NCBI GenBank assembly: GCA_013398175.1
Contig: VZRZ01008718.1
Span: forward strand, 1,101,425-1,165,424
From: Climacteris rufus
Lineage: Eukaryota; Chordata; Aves; Passeriformes; Climacteridae
Direction: 5' to 3'
Length of the DNA: 64,000 nt
Below are positions 51,078-63,853 of the stretch, piece by piece; the first letter of the stretch is position 1; each line of letters opens with the position of its first letter. The translations under genes and the position numbers were made by a program. The notes under the pieces are model-generated. The model was not told the DNA's origin. It worked only from the letters and a program-made list of their open reading frames with translations, and ran no database searches.

Positions 51078-51368
51078 TGTCGTTGTAGACCGGGAAGGAA
51101 GAGACACAGCCAGTGCAGTTAAAGAAGCATCAGCGGCAGCAGCCACATTTATTATTGTATTCCCCTTTATATATGGTAAGAACCCATCAGGTGATCAACC
51201 ACCCCCCGGGGTGATTGGCTGGAGCCCCACAACACCCAATACCAAAACACACTCGGTCTAGAACCAAAACATCTCAGGACAAACAACAGGTGTCCAAGCG
51301 TTATCTTCTTGTTTTCATAGTTTGCATGGGAAAGAAGAATTTCTCAAAAGAGTCTCTGTGCAGCCACA
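51078..51368 (-). mobile_element. Short alpharetrovirus-like solo LTR, perfect 6-bp TSD
   Basis: A 291-bp element starts TGTCGTTGTAGACC on the plus strand and ends GTGCAGCCACA, with perfect GGTATA duplications (51072-51077 and 51369-51374). In sense it reads TGTGGCTGCACAGAG, then CCATATATAAAGG (TATA about 51165-51174), and about 20 bp further ACAATAATAAATG (AATAAA at 51148-51153). U5 then ends GGTCTACAACGACA. Small size, a very short R region and a 6-bp duplication are typical of avian alpharetrovirus-type LTRs. It is probably related to 12411-12711. Confidence 0.88.
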
Positions 51369-51374
51369 GGTATA

Positions 51375-54300
51375 GACCATCAGTTTCCCTCCAGGTTTGC
51401 CTTCTCACTCATACATTTTTGCTCTGACAACTTTAGCTAGCAAGAAAATTATTTTTAAAAGTTTGTGGCCAAAAAAGTTCGGGCATAGACATTTCAACTC
51501 TGACTACAATGGATGTAGCTCTTTGGGAGCCTGAAAATCCATCAGTTCAATTTTTATTTTAGAAGATTTTGAAGGACTAAACATTCCTGAAAATCAGTTG
51601 GTAACATTTTTAAACTTAGTTTGAGTACAAATAAATGGAGACATCCAGGATCAACAAAAATTTGTAAATAATTTTCCCTGGATGTTATTGTTCTTTATTA
51701 ATATTCCATAAGTGAGGTACAAGCTGACTAAATTTGTGAGTTCTTTCCCTCATCTGTGCAATAGTCAAACTCTTGTAAAACTGCTGGTTTATTTTCTTGT
51801 AACAAAGCAGCTTAACCTATGAATGCTTCAACAAACTATATTCAAGACTTTACAGTTACTACATGGCTGAACCACTTAACTAAAATATTGTAATTCAGGA
51901 TTTCTACCTAATATTGATAAAATGAATTTTCTCCCTTTTTTATGCACTCAGAAGCAAAGATAATCAATATATAGACTGGAAGATAAGTTATAGCTACTGA
52001 GCACAGACAATAAAATGAGATTTTTGAGCAATAAAATTGTAACAGTGGTGGAGTTTCACTAAGTTGCCCCATGCCATGGATATAAATTTATTAACCTATT
52101 GCTAAGTAATTCTTTGAACTATTTGCTCTGTTATTTTATGGTACCCCAGAACACCAAAACCAAAACAGAAGCCACAATCCTTATTCTTTGATTTATTCAC
52201 CTGAAAGGGATATGAATCTGTACTTGCTACTTGAGCTTGGCCTTCCTACAGGTCTACGACCTCTCTTAAATCAACAGCTTCCTCTTTTTTTCTCTCTAGC
52301 TTGAAAATATTGAGGACTATATTTTAAAATCTCAAAGACTTAAGTTAACATTTAACTATCTTTAAAAAAATGTGTCTTTCAGGCAAATGGAGTCCAGTAC
52401 AATCCAGTCTACTGTGCTGTCTGAAATTAAAATACAAACCATGTTGCATGTATATCCATCCTCCTGCAGGTTCTCCAAAGGAGCTAGAATTCTAATCTTT
52501 GCCTTTAGAACAGCAGAACATAGGATCATCTCAAAGATCAGCTCTGTCTAGAACACTGTCCACTGGAACTATGTATGTGGGCCAAAGAAAGATTTAAAAT
52601 AGGGTAAGAAGAGAATAATTCTTCCATGGCATAAACTCGTACACTTAGACATTTTACTTTTAGAGAGCTGCTGTATAGGAAAGTTTCAACTGGATCATTC
52701 CATTTAATATAGCCAAGGCTGGGCCTGCTTTTCATTAATTTATGCAAATTTTAAGTATTACTTTTTTTGTAATGCAAGAAATTCACAATATTTTCTCAAT
52801 GAAGTCCACAGTTTAGCTATGTATGTTGGTGAAAGAAAAACATTTTCCTTTGTTTTACCTTTCATTTGCTGTCAAGTAACATCAGTTTGTGCTCCCTGTT
52901 TTTCCTTTTGTGAGAGTGAATAATTTCCCTTGTTCATCCTATCTAGATCTTTCTCTTTTTGTATGTCTCTTTCATATTGTTATTCACCTTCTTCTTTGTG
53001 AGTGTGATAAATCTTGATGGGTTTAGTCTCTCCTTATCTGTAGTGTTGCCCTGCAATTTCTTATTGCCATTCACCGTGTCTGCTAATTCTTCCATAGCAA
53101 CTTTGAGATGCCATTGAATTTCACTTATTTTCGTTATAAATGAATGGAAAATTCTTCACAACATAAGATATTAAATGTTGTATCCAAATATGTAACATCG
53201 TATGTACTAAGCCTTTTGTTTATCAACTAGAAAGTTTACATGCATTAAAAGAATTCAACGTATTTTCTGCCAGCCATGAAGAAACAGTCTTGCACAGCAA
53301 TAGAATAATTTTACAATTTCTTGTCAAACCAGTGCTCAGCAAGACTGAGATTTTAAAGGGACATGCTCCCTATTAATTAATATTCAAAAGTGTAACTATT
53401 CCTTTTAGTCTTTCTCTATCTTTCCTACATTAATCCCATACTGTAATATTTCTCAGCATTGGTACATACTTTTGACCGACAATCTATTTATGATTCACCA
53501 CTGGTCATTATTAAAAATCTCCACTAACATCAGACTTTCTAATATATGTCTTATTTTGTCAAAAAGAGGCATTGATGTTTAAGCAGTTCTAAACTGCATG
53601 ACAGAGGTTAGAAAAATCTAGAAAATAGATTTTCTCTGAGGTATAGTTGGCATTATTATTGTCTCAATATCAATATTCAGCAATTTTCTAGTTTTTCTCT
53701 CTGCAGTGACAGAGTCAGAGAGATATTAAATAGCTAAGGACAAAAAGCAGATGCAGAGAATGAATGTTTTGATTCAGTTTATGTTCCAGGGCACCACAAA
53801 TTATATCCTTAAATAATTGTTTAAGAATTTTTCACCAGGTTTAGTTATTCAGGAGCTAGAGAATATATTATAAAATAATTTCTTTCAGTGAACCACCTTG
53901 TAGTGATTTTGGTGGTGGAAGAAGTGATCATACAGACCAGACAAATGCAAAATAAAAAGCAGTAATCAAATTTTTGGTCACACAACTATTGGCAAATGTA
54001 GTATTATTTCAGTAGACCCAGGCTGGTTTATGCTAAGAGCCATTAGGAATTCAAAGGGATACCAAACTCTTCCACTTCCCCCTACAATAACATCCACATG
54101 GCTTTCTACATATTGTTACAAATTCAAATCACTGAGGAATTTCATGCAGAGCTTTTATCATTTCACCTAACAAACCATCTATAAAACTAAGTACCCTTCA
54201 TATGGTATTTGTATTAAGGGGTCATCTACTGTTTTCACGGACAGCTATTTGTTATTGGCATGTTTAGGTTCTGCATATAAATTGCACAGATTTATAATCA

Positions 54301-55907
54301 AATATTTTTTGGAGAAGTCAAAACATTTAGAAGAACTGGATGAAAAAGTGATTGGAAGTAAGTCTTTGCCATCTACATTCCTACTTCTCCATGGCCTCTT
54401 TTAAATGGTAGCAGGCCATCTATAGATTTCTAGGAATTAAGTACACATCTACCCTGCCCACAGTGCAGATAAATCAGGGTTTATGCAGTACTGTTTGAAG
54501 ACTTTTTTATATGCTTATTAGTAGATGTAGAGGAAACAGTGGGACGGAAGGAATAAAAGCCTGCTGACTCTTCAGATTTCATCCTGTAAGTTCAGGCAGT
54601 TTGCCTGACCACCTCACCCCCTCCACTACTATATGTCAAAGGTGACATCTTTGCAATAGTTAAGAGTATTTTTTTACTGTGCCTTGTAAAGAACATTAGA
54701 GCAGATGAATGAGTGAATCAGTTAGGGAAAAGATTATTCAAGATTTGTCTCTTAAAATGGACAGTAGAAGTTTTTGTAAGACTGTAAAAACAGAACAAGC
54801 ATCTACCAATACTTCCCACAGGGCTACACCACATTAAAGTGGTTAAAGGACTCTCAGAGCAAGATGGAGTTTCATCATTAATTCAGTTGGTCTCCTTTGA
54901 ATTCTACCACTTTAACCAATAAGGTTTAGAACCTCTTTGAACTTTTTTCCCCTATAACCTCCTACGACAGAATGCTTCACTTTTAGCTATATGTTGCATA
55001 AAGAAAAATCTCCTTTGGCTGGTTCCTGAGAAAGATTTAGGAAACACACATGATCGGAGAAAAGAGCAGATTTATCACCTAAGCCCAAGCCTCTTGAGTA
55101 TTCAAATGCTTATCTTCTTCAGAATGTCAAAGCATGTAAATTTTGGAAAGGCCCTCAGAGCCTGCATTACTATTGTATGCTGCTCATTGTGAATCAAAGG
55201 CAGTGTTAGCAATTATTTCAATGAAAGATTGATCAGATTTTAATTTCACCCTATTACCTCTAACAGCTCTTTTTTCTTTTTCACTGTGTAAACTCTGCAT
55301 GAAAGCACCAAGGCAAAGATATTAAACTTGTTCAGCTGCTTTTTTTTATTTCATTGCCCTGGATGAGAGGCTGACTTAAAGCTCATCACTAAGGGTCATG
55401 GAAAACGAAGAGAACTAGAAAAGTTTCACATAGAGATTTGGAACCACTTCCCATAACAGCAATCTGCTTACAATCTGCTGAGATTTTCTTTCTTAGGTTA
55501 TACAACCTACCACTTCTTTTGTGAACTCATTGGAGATAGCACAACAGAAGTGTGTTTTGTGAGGCACTTATGAAAAACTCTGTACTATTTCTTCACATAA
55601 GTAGGGAGAAAAGTCCAGGGCCAAGAGGGAAACTAGTGTTTTCTGATGAGTGAAGGAGTTGACAGAATAGATGTGCTCTGGGAATCTGGAGGTCAGGGAG
55701 GACATTATGCACTGTTGGTGGTGCCAGAATGCAGGACTCTGACCAGATTCTTTTCGATATTCCACACATGAGGCATCAATGTGTAATACAGAATTTACGT
55801 CTTTTAAGTTATTTTAAATTATGTCAGATTTTGATTTAACAGAGAGATTCAGGCATGGATTTGAATCTCAGTGCAAATACAAATTATGCTTAGCAGACTG
55901 AAGCCAT
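51375..55907. other. Long AT-rich spacer, no gene recognised
   Basis: About 4.5 kb of AT-rich DNA. No coding frame, RNA gene or interspersed repeat could be supported. Confidence 0.5.
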
Positions 55908-55913
55908 TGTTTT

Positions 55914-56662
55914 TGCCGTGGGGTTCGCTGCCGCTGGGTGCCGACCCAAGGTCGCTCAGCTGCGCTCGCTTTCCCCACATGTGCTGGGGGTGGAAGAAGC
56001 TGCCGCTGCAGCGATACTCCCCAAAGCGCAGGGTTCCAGCTATGGCTGCCGGCTCCTCTGATATGCAGGCCAGACCCAGCCTGGTGTTCTTCAACAGCCC
56101 ATGGGGACAGACTTCGAGAGGGACCTTTATGGATTTGCAGCTCTTTTATTGCTGGGAGAAGCAGTGGGGAAAAGTGGCGAGGAGCAGCAGGAGGGCAGAA
56201 GCAGCGGGAAGTGGCGACGTCTGGCTGGGTTCCAGGTGCGGGGGGAAGGATCCGAGGGTTCGGGAGCAGCAGTGTGAGTGTCCAAGGGTTCGGGAGCAGC
56301 AGCACGGGGGTGCAGCGAAGTGGAGCAAATCCAGGGGCAAAGGCAGGGGGCACGGGGTACAGCGGAATTTTTAAAGGGACAGGAAGTGTGTGAAAACAGC
56401 CAACGGGGGTACAGGGATTACAATAGAACCAATAAGAACCCAAAGAGATGCAAACTTTCTAGAATAACTCCAAACACAGAACATTAGGTAACGGTCATAC
56501 TAACCAATAGTAGCAAACATGCAGTCACTGAAGGGGATCATGGGGTGAACATGAAGTGTCATCCTAACTGGAGTAGGAATTCTAGAGGGTGGTGTGCTGA
56601 GTCCTGTTCCACCAACACCGAGGTTTGGCTGCTGTGGCCTCAGCCCTGCACACCACTATACA
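55914..56662 (-). mobile_element. Solo LTR, same family as 17143-17826
   Basis: An element of about 749 bp reads, in sense (minus), TGTATAGTGGTGTGCAGGGC and then GAGGCCACAGCAGCC. Further along come U3 with CCAAT-type motifs, TTTAAAAATTCC as TATA-like box (about 56368-56377) and GCAATAAAAG (AATAAA at 56145-56150), then a GC-rich U5 ending CCCCACGGCA. Order and several stretches match 17143-17826. Flanks are imperfect (TTGTTT-like on the left, TTGTAT on the right), so the left end may be off by one base or the duplication has mutated. The GC-rich U5/R carries short repeats such as GTTCGGGAGCAGCAG twice (56258-56303 region), and long spurious open frames. Confidence 0.75.
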
Positions 56663-56668
56663 TTGTAT

Positions 56669-58531
56669 TATTAATTTGAATGACAATAAAACAAGAATTT
56701 CCTGAAGTCTACAATCTCACCATCAAGACACCAGACATTCCCAGGCACTACAAAGGATACATGGGTTTAACCCAGCTCCAGACCTTTGCTTTCCCCACAG
56801 GTCTTTTATTTGTTTCTCGGTTTTAATTCTCTATGTCATATATATTGTTTTGCATGTTATTCATTAACAAAGATTTTAACTGTTACCAAACATCTGATAT
56901 AGCCATTCATACAAAGCAAAGGCTCCCCTCTGGTCTCCTTTGCCATGAGTTCAGCATCCTTTAAAACAACGATGATCAGTCACTCTGCACATCCTTCCCA
57001 AACTTCAAAATCACATTGTCCATGGACACCTCCTCTGAGCCTTCCATTGTAAGGGGTCACTGATCAGTAGCAAGACTAAAATAAAAAAAATAAGCAAAAC
57101 CTGCAGAGATTTACTGAGCAAAGAATACAGAAATGAAAAAAAAAAGTTAAATTTTACCATAAAATTGCAATCAAAGGCTTGTGAAACAGAATATAAAATA
57201 AATGAGGGTGAGAAGAAAAGATCAGATGAGGTTCAGCCATTGTTCAGGTCTTTATGTAGGTGTAGATGAATGAAATACCCAAAAGGCCTTGGATGGTTTG
57301 GCTTATCTGTCAGCTTTATGTTCCTGTGACAAAATTACTTCCTTTTTTTTTGTGTGAGTTCTACACCTTTGCTAAACTCCAGCAAGTTAGTAAATCTTTA
57401 TTATTCTCATATGATCTCATATAGCTCAATAATTTCAAAATAACCTGGTTGTGCTTAGTTGAAAAGACACATTTTCTAGAGCTTTACCTCATGTCTCAGA
57501 CTTACAGAAATGTGACAATATTCTTGTGAGAATAGAAGGAAATTAAAGTGAAGAGGAGGGGTTTTGTTTGTTTGGTAGTGTTTTTCCCCTCTCCCTGCCT
57601 CTAAAAGGTTTAAATTGATATTTGGATTATACTTCACAGTGGGGTGAGCATGAGGGACTATTGTTATATGAAGACTGATTTCCAAATTTCAGCTCAACAA
57701 CATTTTTAAATCTTTGCCATTTGCCTAGCAGCTGTGTTATCTCATAAACACAAGAATTTTCACTAAGGGATGTCAGCCTCAGCAACACTATAACAAACAA
57801 ACAATTTAAAGACAAAGTTTGATTAGCTGCATAAAAAAAGGATCTGCACAATTTACCCATCTACCGTAACAAGCTTTCATCTTTTGTCAGCCTCAGATAA
57901 TTGCTTACAGCCAATGATTGCCTACTGTTTAAAAATGAAAATGAAGTGTTATGATTGCCAGTCTCTTAACATGGGGTCCTGCACTTAAGACACTTTAAGT
58001 AGTTGGACAAAAGGACAATATGAAATTTATCAGAATATACTGCTGGTTCACACACCATCACCATTGTTTGGTCCAGGTACATTAGAGCCCAGCAGTTGTT
58101 TGTTCTTGATATGTTTTTCATTTCGCACTCCTCCTCCCCCCTTTCCTCCATATGCTTAAGTTTTATAATATTTGAAAAATCAATTTAGAAATGGTAGCAT
58201 TTCTAACAGTTCTAAATAAACATGGTTTCAATTTAGAGTAAATGTTTAGGTTGAGACACAAGACAGACAGCATGGTTTGGTAATCAAGACAATGGTGTGG
58301 TAGTTAGAATAGACTGATTCCATGTTTTGTTTTCTCATTTATCTCTTCAAAGTTCTATATTAGGCTTCCTTATAATGCCTATTATAATGCACTGTAAGAC
58401 CAACAGGATATAAATTGTCCAGATTTTATGCATATATAGAGGCTACTATGATGAGGTTCAGAACTTAGAGCTATTATCATGAAAAAATAAAGGTAAGAAA
58501 TTTATGCTGCTGAAAAGCAACTTGTGGATCA
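56669..58531. other. AT-rich spacer, nothing recognised
   Basis: Unique-looking AT-rich DNA with no supported gene or repeat. Confidence 0.5.
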
Positions 58532-58536
58532 CTTAC

Positions 58537-59637
58537 TGTGGTGGTTTGACAGGGTCTGTTTTTTTGGATGTGGTGGTGGGGCCAAAAAGAAGGCTCCTGT
58601 TAAAAGCTGCCAGAAGCTTCCACAGCTGTCCAGCAGGGCCCAATGCCTGATAGCTCTGAAGATGGACGTGCTACTAGCCACAGCTGGGCCAATTAGAGAG
58701 GCAGGTAATGCCTCTGTGACAGCATATTTAAGGAGTCACCGGTAGTGCGCATGTGAACAGTAGATGTAGCTAAACAAAGAACAAAGAGTACTACATGTAG
58801 ACAAAACAGAAAATATGGACACCATCAAGGTCAGCTAAGAAGCAGGAGGGGGAGGAGGTGCTTCAAACACCAAAGCTAAGAGACATCTTTGCAGCCTGTG
58901 GTAAGGACTGTGCTAAAATGCAGTGTCTCTCTTCATCCTGAGGGTCCATGAAGGAGCAGAGATCCACCCCCAGCCGTGGGGAAGGAGTCTACACCAGAGC
59001 ATGAGGGGTGGAATCCTAGAGGAGGGGTTATGGTCTGGTGGGGGGGGGGCTGACGCTGATAACAAGGCTTTTGCTCTTAGAGCGAAGGGAGTCATATTTG
59101 ATAAAAAGGACTTGTTTTTTCCCCGCCCTAAGTTTTGGACCAACCTGGCCTTGGAAGGATGGTACCTTTGTTAGTGGAGAATGCAGGCAGCAGTTGCCAG
59201 ACGGGCTTCTGGCCAAGAAAAACAAAATTTATGTCGCAAGATGCCACAGTGCTGGCAGGAAGAAAATCTGCCTCTTCTCCCAGCTAATTATTAAGAAGGA
59301 AAACACCTTGAAAATGAACTGGCCAGAAACCCCCCTCCCCCAGTTCTTGCTTTATAAGGGAAGGAGGGAGGGATTTTGGGGGGAAGGAAGGGTTTTAAAA
59401 GCTTGTTTGGTTTTTTTACTCCTCCTGACTTTGTAATAAATTCACTTTGTCACTTTTACATTTGCGCTTCTTTGCCTGAACTAATTAGAATATTTTTCTT
59501 TCAGAACGGTCCTAATCTTGACTTGATAAAAATACATCATTAAAAAAAATCCTTCTGCCCTTTACAGCTGAGCAGAAGCGGGGGGAAAGCAGCTTTCATG
59601 AGGGCTTTGGTGTCCAGCCAGGGCTCAAACCACGACA
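58537..59637 (+). mobile_element. ERVL-like solo LTR with perfect 5-bp TSD
   Basis: A 1101-bp element starts TGTGGTGGTTTGACAGGGTC and ends AAACCACGACA, flanked by perfect CTTAC duplications (58532-58536 and 59638-59642). A TATTTAAG TATA box lies at 58725-58732 and AATAAA at 59435-59440, confirming the plus orientation. It is the same family as 37251-38095 and the outer element 9390-11406. It is longer than the former and seems close to full length, since the outer element without its insert would be about 1.18 kb. The 5-bp duplication fits ERVL-type integration. No internal ERV coding sequence adjoins. Confidence 0.93.
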
Positions 59638-59642
59638 CTTAC

Positions 59643-62600
59643 CTAATTTAAATACCTTCATATTGAAAAAAAAACTTTCTCACATTTTTTGTATTATTAG
59701 GAAGATAATAAAACTCTCTACTGTGCAAACAACTCTGAATATAACTTTTGCCGTCTTTGGAACTCTGATGTCACAGAACAGTTTTGTCAACTTAATATCA
59801 TCTCATATATCCAGCTTCCTACCAACTTTTATCTGACACTGAACACACTCAAAAACACTCAAAACACCTCCATGTCTCTGCTAATTTGTGTTCACTCACA
59901 ATCCAGCTGAGCTACAAGGGAAGAAATACTTAGTGATCACCATAAAGAGGAATACCAATCCACCCAAAATTAAACTAGTAAAAATTTAAAAAGCTTTCTA
60001 GCAGAATTACAGTTACCATTACTACAAACAAGAGTTTTTAAAATCTTACTTTATTGTAAGTAGTTTGTATTTAAGTATATCAGTGAGAGCACTGATTTGA
60101 ATGTTATTATGTTGAATAATATTTGGATAATAAATATTCACAATTAATTAAAATATATTGTACACTTTTGCTCTTCTTCCTTAGACATTACATTTGATGA
60201 CATCTGATGTAAGAAGCAGACTTACAAGGTATTTTCTAAGTAGGAAAATACAAATTTAGAAGTCATTAAAATTATCTCTAAAGTATAGGAATTCTTGTCA
60301 AAGTATCTAATATAAACCTTCTCTCCCTATTAAACCACAAAGCTCAAATGTGGCATATGAGTCATAATGAACAAAGTGAATCAGTCAGCTAAACACTATG
60401 TTTTCCTATTTGTTTCTTCTTTAGGAATATGACCAAAATTCTGTAAATGTATCTCTTTAATCTTAATTTTCATAAATAATTTCAAATTTAAATAGTTTTC
60501 AAATAATTGTGATCCAATAGATTATTCCTGCACTGCAGTTTGTTCTATTCAGAGTGAATGGATGGAGAGCTAAATCACATGGAACTGTTTTTATTTTTGT
60601 TGATTGGCTAAAACTTTTTTAATTGAGAGAAAAATGTGGTTTAAAAAGTGATATATACTATCACTTGTCAACATATTTTATGATCAAAAATCAACTCAGA
60701 CTTATGTCCAGAAAGATCCACTGAAGAAAGTGGATGAATACAGATGAAGAGAAAATACCAAACTTCCTGGAATTTAAATGAGGGCTGTTTTCACTGTGTT
60801 CAATCAACAAGATACAGATTTATGAAGTGTTCCTACATTTCCTGATCATTGTTAAGTACTAATCTGTTGGATTCACACTTAGTTTGGTGAGATTTCCAAA
60901 GGGGCTGTGCAGTCTCAGTGGGAAACCCTTACCAAATAGGAAGCCTGAGCAAAATCTTTTACATGTACTAAAAACACTAATGTAGGATAAAAACTATCAT
61001 CAGTCATGCCAAGATGTTAGATGATATCTATTAGAATAACCCATCTATACAAAACCAAGACCCTTCATGTTTGCAGTCATAAGATGGTAAATAAAAGATA
61101 GAAGTGAGCATTTAGGATGTTACAATGACCGTTTTAGTCCTTGCACTGTAATGGCACTTGTACTCTAACAGGTTAGGTAAAGGTTGCTTACTGTCACTCT
61201 ATAAACATATGCTATAAATTGCTTCAATTTTTAAAGTAGAATCTATTTGCTCAACACTCACAGAAGAAGGAACTTATATTATTCCAGAATAATAGCCTAC
61301 TCTCCCCATATTAAAAAAAAATATTAGGCTGATTCTGAAGGAATTGAAATTACTGCTGTCCTTTCCAGATATGGTTATGATCTCTTACTTTTTATTTAGC
61401 TTATTCAATTTTCTTAAGGTCTATTTCCAGGTTAGCAAAAGTGAATCAACTCCTTTAATTAGTTTTTCTCCGTACTGATTTAGAGCCTAAATCTTCCCTG
61501 AAAGTCGTCTTCCACCTGTAAGTTATTATATCCTCTTTTAAATTTCAATAAGAAATCCCTGCAACAAGATTTTTCACATCTCTAGCAGAATTTCTAACTT
61601 TTCTAACTGATAAAGCTATGACACAGTCCCTTTTTATTTTCCGTAAATTTCAGCCCCTTTTAAAAATATGGAAGGTCATTTCTAATTCAGACAAATAACT
61701 CTGTCTAAGACTTTTGATATATCTGGGAAGGAGACTTTCAAAGACAAACAGGAGCCAGGCACCTACATTCCACTGATAGCTAATAGGCATCAGGCACCTG
61801 TGCCTTTTAAAATCTCCCAGTCAATCATGTTTGACAATTATTCATCAAGTTTTCCTACTGTTGTACTGAAAAAAAATGCGAGCTGTCACTTTCAAGACTG
61901 TTCCTGTACACAAGAGAAGCCAAATCCTTATCGATCAAAATGACATGTTTGTAGTGCAAAATAAACTGACACATCTATATAATTTATGGCTTGTTATGTT
62001 TGGTGATAAACAGATGCTTTAATTAAGTTTGAGATTCATAGCCTTTTAAACCTAGTACCGAATTTTATCACCTATAAATAAAGAGGTCTTTGAAAAGAGG
62101 AAGAGATAAACATGAGTATTGATTTTGGTTACAGATGTGGACATAAGTCCCAGCAGTTACAGCAAATAACATACTGCTTGCCCCTTTAAACTACAATTAC
62201 TTGCAGAATACAGTTTGTTATGTTCAGTTCAAGAGAAGAGAAGGGCTGAAAACTTACAATAGCACATTTCAGCAGGAGAGAAACTTAAGCAGTTGCAAAG
62301 ATGCAGGCTTTCCAAACAGCATCTGGATACAGCAGTAAGCTTGTCATCATCTATGGGTGTTCCAGGTCCTGTTAGAAGTTTTGGTAATTAGATTCTAAAG
62401 TAGTTATGTATCTGACATACCGAATTATAAAGTGCAGGTTGTATCATAGGTCAGGATTCCAAAATAGATAGGCACCTCAGTTCCTCTTTCACACATAAGG
62501 TAAGAAGGTTTTGGAATTCATAGTTCATTTTTATATTGGCACTTCCAAATATTTCTACAATGAATACTAAACTTGTTTCTTCTTAATTTTGCCTCCTTTT

Positions 62601-63570
62601 AGAAGGGTGAAAATAGAGGCACTATATGCTTATGGATAGAATTAGTGTTGCATAAATTTTGGGTGGATAAGTTCATTCTATAGTTAAGACAAAATCAGGA
62701 AACTACAGAGAGGTTTTCATACTACATACGAATAAATATATTTCAAAGAGGCTTAAAGAATTGTCTTTAGGATGTGCCCATATATCTCTACTGACTATAA
62801 GAAAAGGCTACAGACTCACTTGGAGTAGAAGTTTAATTCCTAAAAATTAATTACTTAAAATTTGTCAAGGAAGACTTTAAGCTAAATAACTTTTGTAACT
62901 CTTACAGTGATTTATTGGCATAGCTGAACAAAGAATCCAAAATTCACAACTAGATTTTTTATAACTTTGTTTTATCTTACTCTCTCTGGCCCATGCATTA
63001 ATAAAGTTTCCAGTGACGGTATTATTTTAAAGAGCTTTGTAGGTTTCAGAGGATAAGGCATGTGCAGCATCTGTTTGGCATTATTGGAACAAAGATTAAT
63101 ACAACAGTTAAGAAAAATTTATGAGAAGATTTGTGATCAATTATTTCAGGACAGAATTTGTCACCTTCATAAGATCAAACCTTGCATGAATTTTAGGCAG
63201 AGGTTGTCTTTAGTTTTGGCTGTTGGAGATGTCTAGCTTTCAGATTTTTTGTTCTTATTCAGGCCTGGAAGTTAACAATAAATGAAAAACTAATGAATTG
63301 TCTTCAAGCTGAAAATATATTACCAAATATCATCTTCAAAAAAACAAGCTTGAAGTCCCTTTAATTCTGTCTCCTCATTCCCTCTATTTAATCATCAGAC
63401 AGAGTTTACTAGAACAGATTTTACATTGTCTTTCTTTCCTATAAGAGGTGTAGTTTATAGCATGTCCCAAGCTAACTACCTCTACTATAAATAAGATAAA
63501 ACTGTTGCTAGATATTGCTGAGCAGAGAGCACAATCATTAAGAGAAACAGTCCAGTAAAGAAGGCAGTAA
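59643..63570. other. AT-rich spacer with one MITE-like repeat
   Basis: No gene is supported apart from the candidate frame that starts at 63572. The palindromic repeat at 61725-61819 lies within it. Confidence 0.5.
61725..61819. repeat. Palindromic MITE-like ancient repeat
   Basis: The left arm GGGAAGGAGACTTTCAAAG with CAGGCACCT-type core is mirrored by a right arm GGCACCTGTGCCTTTTAAAA ending TCTCCC, forming an imperfect inverted repeat of about 95 bp. Short palindromic repeats with GTTAGGCACCTA-like cores and TTTGAAAATCT-like ends are common in reptile and bird genomes as old non-autonomous DNA elements. That family match is from memory and approximate. Confidence 0.5.
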
Positions 63571-63571
63571 A

Positions 63572-63853
63572 ATGACTCCATTTGGGATCTGTTTATTGGC
63601 TTTCTACTTGCAAACTTTGCCACAAAGATGTAATACCTCCAGCTCAGAAGCAGATTATGCTGTTACTGTACAAAACCTGATGACACAGTATTTTGAAAAA
63701 AATTCTGAACCTGTACTTTTAGTTGAAGGAAAGGAAACAATCCTTCCCAGAGTTTCTTCAGATCAGTGTTATAAAATTTTGAACTTTCTATGTCCACTTT
63801 TAAATTTTCAATATTTAGATATATTAAAGTGCCAAATCTTAATTACATTTTAA
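63572..63853 (+). CDS. Candidate first coding exon, secreted-protein-like, unidentified
   Basis: A frame of 93 codons starts at ATG in an AAAATGA context. Residues 1-20 (MTPFGICLLAFYLQTLPQRC) look like a short signal peptide with hydrophobic core ICLLAFYL. An N-glycosylation site (NTS) lies at residues 21-23, and a mixed, soluble-looking stretch follows to about residue 67 (DQC). The last 25 residues are hydrophobic and AT-driven, so if the frame is real the exon probably ends before them, near 63770, where weak GT donors exist. The base composition of the first 200 bp is less biased than the neighbourhood. I recognise no family. It may equally be chance in AT-rich DNA. If genuine, the gene continues to the right of the window. 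Confidence 0.2.
   Translation: MTPFGICLLAFYLQTLPQRCNTSSSEADYAVTVQNLMTQYFEKNSEPVLLVEGKETILPRVSSDQCYKILNFLCPLLNFQYLDILKCQILITF

Noticed and set aside
55868..56443. 191-residue minus frame with 151- and 167-residue plus frames
   Set aside because: They overlap one another inside a GC-rich LTR, and Pro/Ala/Gly-rich low-complexity content explains them.
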